Made by a program: the position numbers and the translations under genes
From: Pardosa pseudoannulata
Taxonomy: Eukaryota > Arthropoda > Arachnida > Araneae > Lycosidae
Reading direction: 5' to 3'
DNA: 64,000 nucleotides
Assembly (NCBI GenBank): GCA_032207245.1
Contig: CM063500.1
Span: 34,314,590 to 34,378,589, forward strand
Notes under the pieces: model-generated
What the model saw: only the letters and a program-made list of their open reading frames with translations
What the model was told of the DNA's origin: nothing
Database searches by the model: none
Part shown: piece by piece, positions 1 to 47,300 of the stretch
How positions within the stretch are numbered: the stretch's first letter is position 1
Layout of the letters: every line of letters starts with the position of its first letter

Positions 1-596
1 AGGGTGCATCAAAAATTCTAACTGATACACCAGTGAAAACGATGATTGAAAAAATGTCAAAGAGAAGGAAGAGAAAAAATTAAAACAAAAAAATGCTGCT
101 TTAGTTAAAGATAGAAAGAATTTAGAAAAAATGGTTAGTCTTAACTAAGCAGAAAAATGATAAAACTGTGAATTTTAAAGCAAATAAAGAAAATTTATGT
201 GGATCAGAAAGTTTGAGTGATTTGGAAAATATGTCTGTTTATAGTGATACACAACACAGTGATAAAGAAAGCAATTCATAGCATGATGCTAATTCTGATA
301 ATGAATTAAAAGTTGGCAAGTATGTTTTGGTTAAATTTTTGACAAAAGAGAAAGTTGTTCATTTGGTTGGTTTAATAATAGGAAAAAATGATGAAGATTA
401 CGCTCTTGTGAAATTTATAAGGCAAAAACCTAATCAAAATGTGTTCATTTTCCCTGACAGTGTTGATGAATCGCTCGGAAATGTTCAAGATATTGTGATG
501 AGTCTCCCAGATCCTACTGCTTCTCAAGAAAATAGCAGACTTTCAGTAACACACAAATCTTTTGGTGTATCATTCATTAACTTCAATATTCGCTAA
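1..596 (+). pseudogene. Tail of a decayed pogo/Tigger-like DDE transposase
   Basis: The first 300 bases read in pieces like the end of a jerky/pogo-type transposase, followed by an open stretch (327-596) of 89 codons. Its pattern is a YVLVKF start, then a KF-R-KP strand, FIFPDSVDE, DIVMSLP and a final FNIR before the stop. This is the short C-terminal domain typical of arthropod pogo/CENP-B-like transposases. Stops and frame changes upstream (for example the TAG near 279) show it is dead. It lies outside or upstream of the par-3 exons, in an intron or 5' flank. The catalytic core is left of the window. Family assignment is from pattern memory only. Confidence 0.55.
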
Positions 597-704
597 TATT
601 ATGCTTTATGTGTACAGATTGAAGCTATAGAAAATAAATATAATACATTTTATGTTTTGTACTATTAAATAATGTACTACATTTAAGTTATCTGTAGAAA
701 TTTT

Positions 705-950
705 TGGCGGTCCATTTTACCCCGTGCCATGGACCATTTTACCCTGGGGTCGGGGTAAAATGGTCCACTTTGTCACTTGCTATTAAAAAAATTATAATAA
801 AAAAAAATTATAATAATTGGTTTTGACTGGGTGTAATATAAAGCCTAATATATAGGCAATGTGCATATATATTTTCAGATTCAAAAAATCATTAGTTTGA
901 GAGCAAATACTCAAAATTCACAAAAGCAGACCATTTTACCCCGATTTCCC
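705..950. repeat. Terminal/subterminal inverted repeats of the pogo-like element
   Basis: Four copies of the core CCATTTTACCCC occur at 712, 735, 753 (inverted) and 931. Bases 731-744 and 753-766 form a perfect 14-base inverted repeat around an 8-base loop. The copy at 930-950 is followed by TTTCCCTTAG and probably marks the right end of the transposon whose transposase tail precedes it. Confidence 0.5.
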
Positions 951-1223
951 TTAGTTGAAAATTTTTACATAGATCACATGAAAATTTTATTTTTGTAATA
1001 GTTGCAAATTAGAAATATTAATGAAATATTCGTTAAAAAAAAACACACTGAATCATCCCTACTTCTATTTTTCCTGTTTATTTATTTATATATTTATGTA
1101 ACCTATTTTACTATTTTATTTATTTCCTATTTATGTATTTTTAATATTTGCTTATTTACCTTAGTGAAAATTGGTTTTATGTTTTTTAACTACATAATTA
1201 CTAATCTCGATTTTATTCTATAG

Positions 1224-34847
<33,624 letters not shown>

Positions 34848-34922
34848 GACTTATTATAGAAATTAATATCACTTTTGCCAAAAATACATAAGTGATATCA
34901 TAGGTTTTAAAACTATATTAAA

Positions 34923-34928
34923 AATAAA
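34923..34928 (+). terminator. Candidate polyadenylation signal of par-3
   Basis: AATAAA 76 bases after the par-3 stop codon. It is the first canonical signal after the stop. Confidence 0.5.
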
Positions 34929-34976
34929 CATTCCTTATTAACTAAAATAATACTTAAATATTTAATGCAAAATAGT

Positions 34977-34982
34977 TTTATT
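34977..34982 (-). terminator. Candidate polyadenylation signal of the dehydrogenase
   Basis: TTTATT on the + strand, AATAAA on the - strand, about 108 bases beyond the dehydrogenase stop. Together with the par-3 signal it suggests 3' UTRs that touch or overlap. Confidence 0.45.
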
Positions 34983-35089
34983 CAATATCAAAATAAACAA
35001 TCATTTAAATTGAAACAAAAACAAAAATTAACAGTAAAACTAAAACTAACAAATATATGAAGAAAAATTATTCAGAAGGCCCAACAATT

Positions 35090-35314
35090 TTACCACAGGA
35101 TTTTCTTTCCATCATAGTTTAAGAAAGCACCACAATGCTCATCATTAGCATTTAGAATAGCATTCAGCATACCTCCAACACTTGTTTCAGTATTGATCAG
35201 GGCATTTTTACCACCCATGTCAGTGAGTACCCATCCAGGGTGCAAGAGAAATGCAAGGATTCCCAGAGGTTTCAAGTCAACAGATAAGGATTTGGTGACC
35301 ATATTTAAAGCAGT
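35090..35314 (-). CDS. Dehydrogenase exon 5 (C-terminus)
   Basis: Acceptor tttctatttcag; starts TALNMVTKSLSVDLKPLGI, through FLLHPGWVLTDMGGKNA, and ends NYDGKKILW and TAA. The ATG in the preceding intron is not a start. Confidence 0.93.
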   Translation of the reverse strand, partial: TALNMVTKSLSVDLKPLGILAFLLHPGWVLTDMGGKNALINTETSVGGMLNAILNANDEHCGAFLNYDGKKILW

Positions 35315-38300
35315 CTGAAATAGAAATATCAAAACTTATAGTATATATAAATAATTTAACTCTACCATATTTGTTTAATACGTTACTGCACATTTTAAGT
35401 ACCATATATTTCTGAATATGAGAGCACCTGCGTATACAAGTGATGAGTACATTTTTTCTTTGAAGAATTAACCCAAAATTTAAAACTCTTATATAAACAG
35501 AAATGATTTTTAAAAAATCTAATGTTCAAATATTTTGTCAAGATGTCACCAATCAGGTAAATAACCACTAATACAGTTGATTGATCACACCTTAGACAAA
35601 TACAAGGACAATTCCTAGCATGTTTTGACAATAGCAAGGGAAGATACAGTGGACTCCACTTAATGTGATTGAGGTTAATGTTATCAATTGCTTATTGTTA
35701 TCAAAATCACTTGGTTCTGATTTTCTCTATTCATTTGTATGTTAAAATCATTGCTTTATGTGATCGTTACATTAGTTAATGTTATCAGTTTACGAACCTC
35801 ATTTTAACTGGCAAAAGAATATTTACAATGTATCCAGAAGGAACCTATTCTTTTCTTCCCCTTCGTTCTTGTTTTAATTTTTGAGAGTTTTCCCTCTTCC
35901 ACTAGGGAAAAGGAGAAAAACAAAGAAGTGGAGAATGACACGTTCCTGGCGTGTTTTAGAAACATGCACACCCTGCTGGTGGTCAATAGAAGACAACAAA
36001 TTCTATTCGGAACTGAGAAGGAGCGTATTCACATTTTATGCCTTGCTCGTTTACATGCAGCTTGTCGATATGAAAGACAGAAAGCGAAATGATTTAACAT
36101 TAAAACTAAATATCGAAATTTTAAATCATTACGACAGGTTACCAAATATGAGTTAGTGCAATGCTGCAGTGCAGTTAAACATTTCTCAGCTTCTGAATTG
36201 CATTGAAAGTGTGGAAACATGGAGTACAACACCACTCCAATGACTTTAAAAAATATTATTATTACAAATGATTTATCAATGAGCTTCTTAGAAAAAATTG
36301 TAGACAGTCAACAATTGATCAGTTATTTTTATTATGTAAACAATTCTTATGTGTTATAGGATAATATACAGTACTTAAATATAAGGTTTTTTTCATTTTA
36401 TTTTGAAATTAGTACATGTGAATTAAAGGGAGGGGGAGAAATTTATCTCATTTTGTATATCGTTTGTTATCAAAATCAGGGTGTCCCAAACTGATCACAT
36501 TAAGTGGATCCCACTGTACTAGCATCCATAACCTTCCTTAACCTACACCTGCTCCATGAATGGTGCTATGTAACAGCTTAGCGAGGGAACATAAAATTTA
36601 ACTTTTAAATATTCATGGTTTCTGCACACCTGGAAAGTCAGGGAAAGTCATGAAAAATCATGGATTTAGACAATGGATTAATTTTGTCATGGAAAGTCTT
36701 GATTTTTCAAGCAAAATGAGTAAAAGTCATGGATCCGCTAAACTACCGATTAAAAAAAATGCATTGAATTGTTTAATTCTATTTTTACTTGTCATTTGAC
36801 TGAAATTACTGAGTTTGGTATTTATGTATTATCCTATTGACCATATTACCAAGTAAAATTTGTTCACCAAGGAAAATAAAAGCAAGAAAGCTTAATGGGT
36901 GGGTAAATGTATATTATTCTGGTTTTTTTCTTAAATTGTAGATTAAAATTTTATTAATATAATAATTACTTTTTAATAAAGATTAGTTAAGATTTTTGCA
37001 CAAAATATAAGTTTATGTCTAGGGATATTGTATATAAACATTATAGGGTTATATTTGGCTATTATTCATGGTCACCTGGATAATACCAAAGTACCCTGAA
37101 TTCAAATTGGAAACATTTTGATTGAAAAATTGCTATATGATTAAACTTAGGTATGTAGATACAATTTATTTTTATGTATGTGAGTTTATTAACACTTATA
37201 AAGTAAGTTTATAGTTTTTTTTTATGATAAAATTCCTGTAATTTCTCTAAAAGCATATATTTTATTTGTATGTACATCAGAAGTTTTATTCATATATACT
37301 TTTAACGAAAGCTTTTTAAAGTCATGGAAAATGATCTGCTAAATCAGGGAAAGTCATGAAAAGTCATGGATTTGAAAAATTTTATTTTGGCAGATACCCT
37401 GAATATTGTCATACTTTATTAATTTCACAATTTTAAGCTTACTTTTCTTGATTACTGCCATAACACCTAATTTGTTACGGTAGTAATAAGAGTTTGTGAG
37501 CTACTGTAGCTCAGGCAGCAAAGGCATCAATCTCACAACTGGAAAGTTGTCAGTTTGAGACTCGAGCTGATCAATGATCTGCTGTGTAGAAATATCACAG
37601 TAAAATGGTTCAGGCATTCTACTGTGCAATTAAAGACAACTCATACTCATACATATTTTCTGTCTCAAACCACAGTCAAAGGATCATTAGCGTTATGCTA
37701 ATAAAAATAAAATTACAGAATCTAAACTTCAAAATTTATTGTTTATTTTATAGGATACTAGCAATGTGCCCGTGCTTCGCTACGGTGAGCTTAATATATT
37801 ACTTTTAAACAAAGATTTTTTTTTTCGTGCATAACTCTCTAAATTCGTCACAGTTCAGTTCGAGTCATTGGCATGTTTATATATTTCTATCATAAGCGTA
37901 TTATAACATTATTCATTTTTTATAATCGAATTTGTCTTATATTAAATTTGCTCAAACTTTTTTTATTGTAAAATATAAGCTTAACCCTAAATTGCATTAC
38001 TGTATTACTACTGTACGTTGATTAGCAAAGTTAACAGATCTTGTCATATTACGTGATAGAATAGGAAGCACAGGTTTTGACAGCAACAGTGCTAATTTTG
38101 TTGGTAGTAATAAATGTTTTCCAAAATTAAGGAAATTTATGACAAACCACATAGTTTTGTATGAAACAGAAACACACATTCATATCGACAACCATATGAA
38201 TATGAAGATAACTATATAAAATGATAGGTTTAATTTGACCATGAGAGTCACTGAAATTTGTACTTTTTGTACTTAGAATATTGTTGATATGCATTTCATT

Positions 38301-41300
38301 GTAACATAAAAATGAACCAAGAATTAAATTTAAAATTAGTCTCATATAAAAATGCTATAATTTGCGTCACATAGAAATGAAAGTGAATCACTTTATCTCT
38401 CACATTTCAGTTCAAATCGAATAGATACTAAGCAGACGATTTTAAATAATATAAAATAAGAAATGAATAAATGAAATATTTAAATGAATGACGTCATAAT
38501 GATAGAAAAATATCATTTTCGCCTATTTATTATGTGATGAATTGAACATTTTAATCTCCTGCTTTTAACCGTGGAAAACTGCGTTTAAAACAATTACTTG
38601 GGATGACGTCACATTGCTAGAAACATTGCTTCTTTCCCTTAGATATGATGCGATAAATTAAAAACTTAATCGTTTGAGTTTAACCGGGGAAAATAATGCT
38701 TGGAATAATGACATGAAATGCTCGAAAAAGGGGGAAGGAATGAATTTCGAACGTTGAAAATTTACAAAAACCTTCCCAGGGATATACCTAAACATTTCCC
38801 AAATTTTCACGGCGATTGGATGGATAGTTTTTGAGTCTATTGAGTACAGACAGACAGACAGACACACACAAATTTCATTTTTATTTATATATATTTCAAT
38901 TACTGCAAGAGACATGCAGCAATAAAACCAATTAAACATGTAGTGTAATTTTATCTCAACACAATGAAATTATAGATAAACATTGAAAATAATAAATATG
39001 TACATAAAATTCCAGACTATAGCAATTTTAGTAAGACTAATGAGTGAAAATATAGCAAATTAAATTTTAAAATCTTACATTTTCATTATTCAGTACTAAA
39101 ATGGCATTTTATAAACCTGTAAAATCTTTAAAGTATTTGTACAACTAATAAACACCTTTATACTTAACTTCCTTTAAAGGATACTAAACCTATCCATTAT
39201 TTCATGTATAACTCTTTAATTAAAATTTAACATGTTGGCAAAACACACTAAATTCAGAAAGTAAAGAAAGAAAAAACAAATCTTTAAAGAATACAAACAT
39301 TATACAGGTTTGCAACTGTTGAGGTACTTTCAAAAAGGTGAGAAAAGTGACAAATAATACAGAATAAGTGACTAAAAAGTAACTACACATTGTAAAAAAA
39401 AGAGATATTTTTCTCCTCTTGATTACAGATGCTATAATTAAGATTTTTCTATTTATTTTAACTCTAAATCCAATTATTCATGCAAGACATGATTTTAGCG
39501 TCAAATACAAAAAAGGTTAAAAATTTTGTTAAACACAACTCAACATTGCTTTTTATTCAAGAAAATCTATAAATTAGATTTGAATACATACAATACATTA
39601 ATTTTATAACCACAATTTTCTGCATATATTGATGTTTTGAAAGATGTACATAGCTAGATTAGAGTATCTAAACAAAAAAATCTGAAGAAAAAGATAAATG
39701 TGTGCTTTGATGTAAACTACTTTAATGTATTAAATGTACATTTCAGTACAAATGTAGATTTCAGGAACTTTACGATTTTTTAAAATCACTAAATTCTGGA
39801 AACCATATGATTAACTACATTTTAATAAAATTAGAGCATCACATTTTTGGTCTTTTATTAAAATATTTTGTTATTGAGATTTTCTTTTTTCAATAACAGA
39901 CTTTTGCTGTGATACACCATGAAAAAAAGTGACTGTTTAGTTAAAAAAAAATGACTAAAAGTGAAGGAATTGCAAACCTGTGTATAGAAGACTATGACCA
40001 ATGTATTAAATTTCATAATTGGCTTATTGTTTATCCTCATATATAACATAAATACAAACAAATACAAACTATCCTTTGCAGGAAGCAAGCTATCAACTTA
40101 ATGGGTGCAATATGGATTTAGATAGCAATGCACAGTAAAATGAAGTGATTCACAAAATAACTACTAGGGGAAAAGTTTATCCATGTAGCTCATAGTCCCT
40201 GAAGATAAAAAAAAAATCTCAATTCTTACTTTTGCAATACTTTTAAATTACAATAAAAATTACTTTCCTCCATTTCACTATCATTTAACTGTTTTATTAT
40301 CCTTGCCATAATGGCTAATATAAAACTGATCCAAAACTTACAAAATACAATCTAGCAATCTCTAAATGGCAACTGTACTCCCACTTCAAACTAATAAACA
40401 TGCCATCAAAATATAACACCAGAATGCAATAAATCACAGCCTTTGTTTATGTATAATCCCCAGAGTACAAACACCCATGAATTATTATAACAATTCAGGG
40501 TTTCATAACTAAAGTAAACAAAGACCATTTTTTTCTTTTACAAGATGAAACCATTTACCATTTCACTATCTTTTAACTGTTTTATTCTCCTTGCCATGAT
40601 GGCTAGTATAAAACAAAATATACAAAAAAGTATCTAGCAATCTCTAAATGGCATCTCTACTCTTACATGAAACTAATAAACATTCCATTAAAATATAACA
40701 CCAGAATGCAATGAATCACAGCCTTTGTGTATAATCCACAGAGTATAACTATCCATGAATTATTATAACTGAGGGGTTCATAACTAAAGTAAACCAAGCC
40801 AATTTTTTTCTTTTACAAGATGAAACCATTTATCAGTTAATAACTTTTTATTTCATATTTGTGCATATACTAAAAAATACCTTAGTTATTAGCATTTTAT
40901 AAATATAATTAGAATTTTCAGGAATTACTATCGAACCAGAACCTTTACACCTGATTTCTATACACTTTTCTAAAAGTCACGGTAGCTAAGTCAGCAAAGG
41001 TTACTTACTACCTTGTAGCTGGAGGGTTGAGAGATCAAGGCTGAAGCTGAACAAAGATCTGCCATGTTCATTAATGGTCAGTGAGGCAGGTAAAATAAGT
41101 ACATGGTAGCAACTTTGTTCAAGTTATTGAATAACGTTGCTACCACAGACTTATTTATTTAGTTTTTATAAAGTTACTAAACGATACCTGTGGGGGAGAG
41201 GGGTCTTCTGTTGGTCCCTGCTTTCAAATTATGTTGCGTAATTGACGCTAGTTATCACTAGTACCAAGAGATGGCACCAGGTGTTCCAAAAAAGAGGAAC

Positions 41301-44300
41301 AGATAATGTCCTAAAAAATGTTTTTTATTTTGGTTAGTTGTTAGTTATGTAAGTTGTTGTGAGTTCTGTTTTTGTGTTGTATATGTGAGTGCTTTGTCTA
41401 ATGGGGAACAGTTCTAAGTCCCCTGTAAATATGTCGTGCTGTGTGTGGAATAAAATATAAAAAGTCCTAGTTTACGTTATATTTATAGGTTTATAGGTCC
41501 CATGACTGTCATTTTATAGATCTCCTATTCCAGCATTACTACCCAGGTAAGCACGCCTACACTATTGTTATTTTTCTGGTACTCATATATGGGCAAAATG
41601 AGAAGCTTATATATTATGATATGTTATGTGTTATTGTAGATATTTTAGAAATGAACCTGCATGTAATGTTGGGTAGACATTCCTTAGTTATTTTCTTAGT
41701 GTTGGAACTTTGTTTTTCCATTAAGGATTTTTTATCGTAAGAGTTTTTGTTCTAACAAATTAAATGGACCCACTTCAGCAAAGGTGCTTTTTCTCCCTAG
41801 TAGTGCTTGCTCACTTTGCTTTAGATTGAGTAACCTCCAGCTCATGTGCTTAGCTCATCCAAGCAGCATTAGCAACAAATACAAACTTTCCTAAATGGAC
41901 TTGATTCATTTCAGTTTTAAATCCTTCATTTACAAAACTATTTTTTGAATATTAGATGGGCACATTTTGTACACTTATCAGATTTAGCATATTAAATTAC
42001 CTTGCTAGTCCTGTAAGGATAACAGCCTCCACTAGTGTTATCATCAATAGAACCCATTTTAGATGTGATATTCACAACAGCAGCTCGATGGCAAGATAAC
42101 TTTTTAGTATTCACTCTCATTGCAGCTTTCTTTAAAACAGGGAGAAATTCCTAAAAAAGAAATTTTTATTTATTGAACTTCATATATGTATATTTTCAAA
42201 GTACCTGATAAAATACTTTACTATTTATTCATTTTAAAAAAAACTAAAATTTAGCTCAAAAATATTTTCAAATAAATTTGAAAGAAAATATTGTTAAAGG
42301 GAAGATCTCGAAATGCAGTTTTATTTTAACCTAATACATACTAAAGAAAGTAGTTTTCATGATGGATGGATTGATTGATTGATAACACATACATATAACA
42401 GATTAAAAGGCTTCAAAATACAATGCTTGCTATAATGAGAAATTTAAAACAACAATTTTGAGTCGATAAACCATACCTTATGTGTGTTTAAAAGTTGCAA
42501 TCTAATGTTTGCAGCATTTCTGAAGGAATTTTATTTTTTTGTTGACATTCCATAAATATTTTTTAAACTAACATTTTTTATGCATCTCTATTGTATAACT
42601 TATTTAGTTTCGATTTTTTATTTTCATACAGTTATATACACTATTAAATCAATGTAGCATTCCATACAGAATCAGGGAATGCTATTGTTATATAAATGTG
42701 ACGGGTCTGACTTAGGCAACAGAGTGCAAATATCACTGTATTCTGCTATTACATAGGTGCAAACTTCTAGAAGAAAAAAAAAAATTTAGTTTATTGTAGT
42801 AACATCATTTTTGAACATTTAGATAAAAAGGTAATTTTAAAAAGGGAACAATGGCAAGGTTTATTTAATCTATAAAACACATTAATCTTTATTCATAAAT
42901 GCTTTAAAGCTTAAAAAAAAGTTTATTTTAACAACACTTTTTAGTATATATATAAAACCTAATTAAAAAACAGTAAAAAGTGATAATACTGTTTATCTAA
43001 TATATAAAAAAAGCATCTTTAGCATTTACAAATACTGTAATACAAGATTTTGCATTTTTTGAAAACTGTTTTCTAAACTCATTCTCATTTTCCTACATTT
43101 CACAATTAATAACTGTTTTAAGATAATGTTTCAAGACAGAGATTGTTTGAAATCAGTTCTAGTATTTTTATTTGGCTAAATGCTTGTAATTTGAATTGCT
43201 TTTAAATGTTTAATATTTCATGCTAAGGCATCTAAATCAACTAACAAATATTCACCTATATTAATCATCTCAAATGTATTAGAAACAGAAAATTTTTTGT
43301 TACTAACTTTAGTAAGCAACAGTGGGCTCACTACATTCACTTCAAAATTTTCCATCATTGTTTCTTTAGAAACTTTTTCTAGAGAATCCCCGAACATAAT
43401 GCCTGCATTATTGATGAGCAAATTTAGACCAACATCACCAACTTCATTTTCAACTTGTTGACGAACACCAGGAAAACTACCAACATCTTTGACATCTACA
43501 AACAAAACATTCAATTAGCATCATATTTTGGAAGAAAAGTTAGTTCAGTTAAATATTTGAATCTAAAAAGTTTACAAATGTATCAAAAAGAGTTGGCATG
43601 ATTTAAATCAGTTGATTTTTTTTTAAATCATTGATTTAAATCCTTTTTTTTTTACTTCTCTTAAAACCTATATTCGAAAGACAGGAGAATTGGGAATTAG
43701 TCAATACAGAAATACCAATAAATAAATAAGTGTAAATAGATAGTATTTTTCCAAGAATTTAGGGGTTGTTATCAGAAAGTATGTAGTAGGGGTAGGTACA
43801 ATGACTAGTTATCACTAGTGGAATTCATTTTGTATAATGGGGGGTAAAGAGAGTATTACAGAACTTGACATTCAGTTTATCTACCAAATAACAACAGCCG
43901 TGGCATCATCTGCTAGAATAGAAAGACAGTTTTCTTCTTTTGGTATTGTTCATTCTAGCCTTTGTAACAAATTAGGAGTGGATACGGCATTGAAACTAGT
44001 ATTTTTATTGAAACAGTTAAATCCATAATTCGTTGCTTAAAAAATATTGAAATAATTGTGATTTTGTTTTATTTAATAAATAGTTTGCATTAAACAAATA
44101 TTTAATTTGTTCTTTAAATTTACATCTTATTTAGTTTGCACCATCCAATTATAAAATAACGAAATTAATTTAGATTAAAATTTATGTAATTAAGGTAATC
44201 AGTGTGTAGAATATCCTAGATAGATAAGTTGTAACTTATAACAAACTATTTCATGCATATTGCAAAATATAAAAACACAACAATAATTAAAATTAGAATT

Positions 44301-47300
44301 TAGAAAAAAAATCAAATAAATCTTATTTAAATTGCAAAAGATCTGAATTAAATCAAATAAATCTGATTAAAAAAAAATCATGATTTTTTCCCCAACCCTG
44401 GTATCAAGTAAAAACCAGAATACTACAAATTATAACATTAGTCACCAACTAATATATTAAGATATTAAATTTCTGTACAATAGTACACTAAAGGTAAATT
44501 AGAATATTTTATGGTATGTCCTTTCTAAATGAAACTTTCTAGAAAAAATATTTACTTTCAGACAGATTTCAAAAATAAAATAACCTACTTATGAAAAATA
44601 TATTTCATGGTATATCAAAATTCTTACAGTATACTTATATAGTCATATAAGAGTCATACTAAATATTCAGTGAAAATTTGAAATGTGTATTGACCAAGGA
44701 CCATGCAGTTGCAAAGATTTTTTTTATTATTATTATTTGAAGTGAAATATATTTGTAACTGATCTGTTAAAAATTATTACTCAATATATAAAAATATGGT
44801 TGATAGAGTGAAACCTCTGAGCAGCCACCACTCCATACCGAGAATATTTGACTGCTTAGAGGGATTGGCCACTCTGAAGGGTTTTATTTACTATTATAAG
44901 ATAATTACTATAATGCATAATATAAACAAGTCTGACATATATTCCTTATGTAAATGAAATTTAAAACTTATCTAAAGAGAAAATAGTACTTTATTTCATG
45001 CTTCTTTACATTTTTTTTTTTTAAAGGCTACAATTTGTTTCTGTTTGTTCTGTAGTCTTCGTACTCCTTCAAAATCAAATTCTTTTCTTTAATGACTTTG
45101 TTGATTTCCGTTCTTCCATAGTTAAATAATTCAGCTAACTTTCTTGCCGATTTGCCATTCTCATAGAATGCAGAAACATGCAGAACTTCAATGCTCTGCT
45201 TGAGATTTAGAAAAATGCATTTCGACATCATTGCAACTCAAATCACTGACCAACTAATGAAATGAAACTGGCGTGAATGGCATTTTTGCTGACAGAGGTG
45301 TAATTCTTTCGATTAGAATTCCAAACAAAGGCCCTAGGACACCTTCTATGCTTGAATCCAGTTCTTCCCTCAGTTTCTATGGATGGTGCAATAGGGATTC
45401 CCTATCTGAAGGGTGTGGGAAGAATACAACATATAACAGATTTAATCTTTCTTAGAAAAGGACGGGGGTACCACGGGATGAACTTCTCAAGTTATTCCTT
45501 TGTCTTATAACCGACCATAAACCTGACCTTGAGTTTTTTCATTCAAAATTAAAACATGCAGTGAGTAGAATTTCCCGAAAAATGTAAGGGGCAATCCCAC
45601 TTTGTGGTCGTTTAAAGGGGATCAGGTGGGCGCTAATACAGGTTATTTTACCAATAGGTTTATGAGTCGAAAAATTTGTGCCATGTAAAATTGGCCATTT
45701 AGAAAGGTGGCCACTCAAAAAAGTTTCACTGTATATAAAAGTAAAACAAAAAGTAACACTGAATGTAAAAATACAGATTAAAGCATAATATAAATGTATA
45801 CACAAAAATAGTGATTCTTCAAAGTGAAAATTGAAATTTAGCTGATATAATTCTTAATCTTAAACTAAAAATATAAAATTATTACAGCTCATGTAATCAG
45901 TTTATTCAAACACATAGTTTAGAAACAATATATCAATAGAGATTTTAAAAGATAAAATAAGGCCAATTATATATTTTGAGAAATATTATAAGCTACTTAA
46001 AAATTATAAAAATAATGAAGTAAAGTTAGGAAATATGAAGCTCTTATATTACTCAAGGAACTGTCACTACAGCAAATAAACAATAAATATTTACTATATT
46101 GGAGGTACGAGAAAGATATGAATTGATAAATCAATATCAATTGTTACTTGTACTTTTTATGACTGAATTTCTATTATTTTCCATTCTGTATTCCATTTTA
46201 AAGTTTTACAGTTTAAAATTTTTTATTTTTCAAAAATAGTCTGAGGTGAATATTTCGTCCCATGTCAAATAGAAACAAAATTTATAATTACAGTAGACTC
46301 CACTTAATATAATCAGTTTGGGACACTGTGATTTCAATAACAATAAACAATAAGCAAAATTAGATAAATTTATCCCCCCCTTTAATTTAATTTCCATGTA
46401 CTAAATTTCAAAACAAAATGAAAAAACACATATTTATGTACTGTATATTATCCTTTAAAACATGAGAATTGTATACATAATTTTAAAAAAATTGATCAAT
46501 TGTTGACTGTCTACAATTTTTTCTAAGAAGTTCATTGATAAATTGTTCATAATCATAATCAACCTGATATAACAATTTAAAATTTCAATCTTTTGTTTTA
46601 ATGTTAAATCATTTCGCTTTCTGGCTTCCATATCGACAAGCTGCATGTAAGCGAGCAAGGCATAAAATGTGAATACGCTCCTTCTCAGTTCCGATAATAA
46701 TGTGTTGCCTTCTGCTTATTTGACAACCATTGACCATCAGCAGGGTGTGCGTATTTCTGAAAAATTCCAGGAACATGTAATTTCCCACTCCTTTGTTCAT
46801 TCCCAATTTCCCTAGGTTGAAGAGGAGAATTCTCGAAAATTCAAACAACAGCAAAGGGAAGGAAAAGAATGGGTTCCTTCTGAATACATTGTGAATATTC
46901 CTTTGCCAGTTAAAATGAGGTTTGAAATAATTAGAGGTTCGATATAATTTTAACATACAAATGAATAGAGAATATCAGGACCATGTGATTTCGATAACAA
47001 TAAGCAACTGATAACATTAACCACAATCACATTAAGCGGAGTCCACTGCTTAAAATCCATGTTTTTACCTTAATAAATACAAAATTCTTCGTGTGCACAT
47101 CAGTGGAACTTCTTAAAACTAGTTATATTGTACTCAGTACTCTGCCCAAGGACCTTGTACAGGTCCTAACAGCAATCTGCAAGTATGTTAACATTCCTAT
47201 GATCATGAAATCTTTTCAAATTCTTTAATGTCTTGGTAGAAGCATTTTCTGTTCTTCACTTATTGTACTGTGAAGTTCAAGGGAAAAAGTCTAGATGCAA

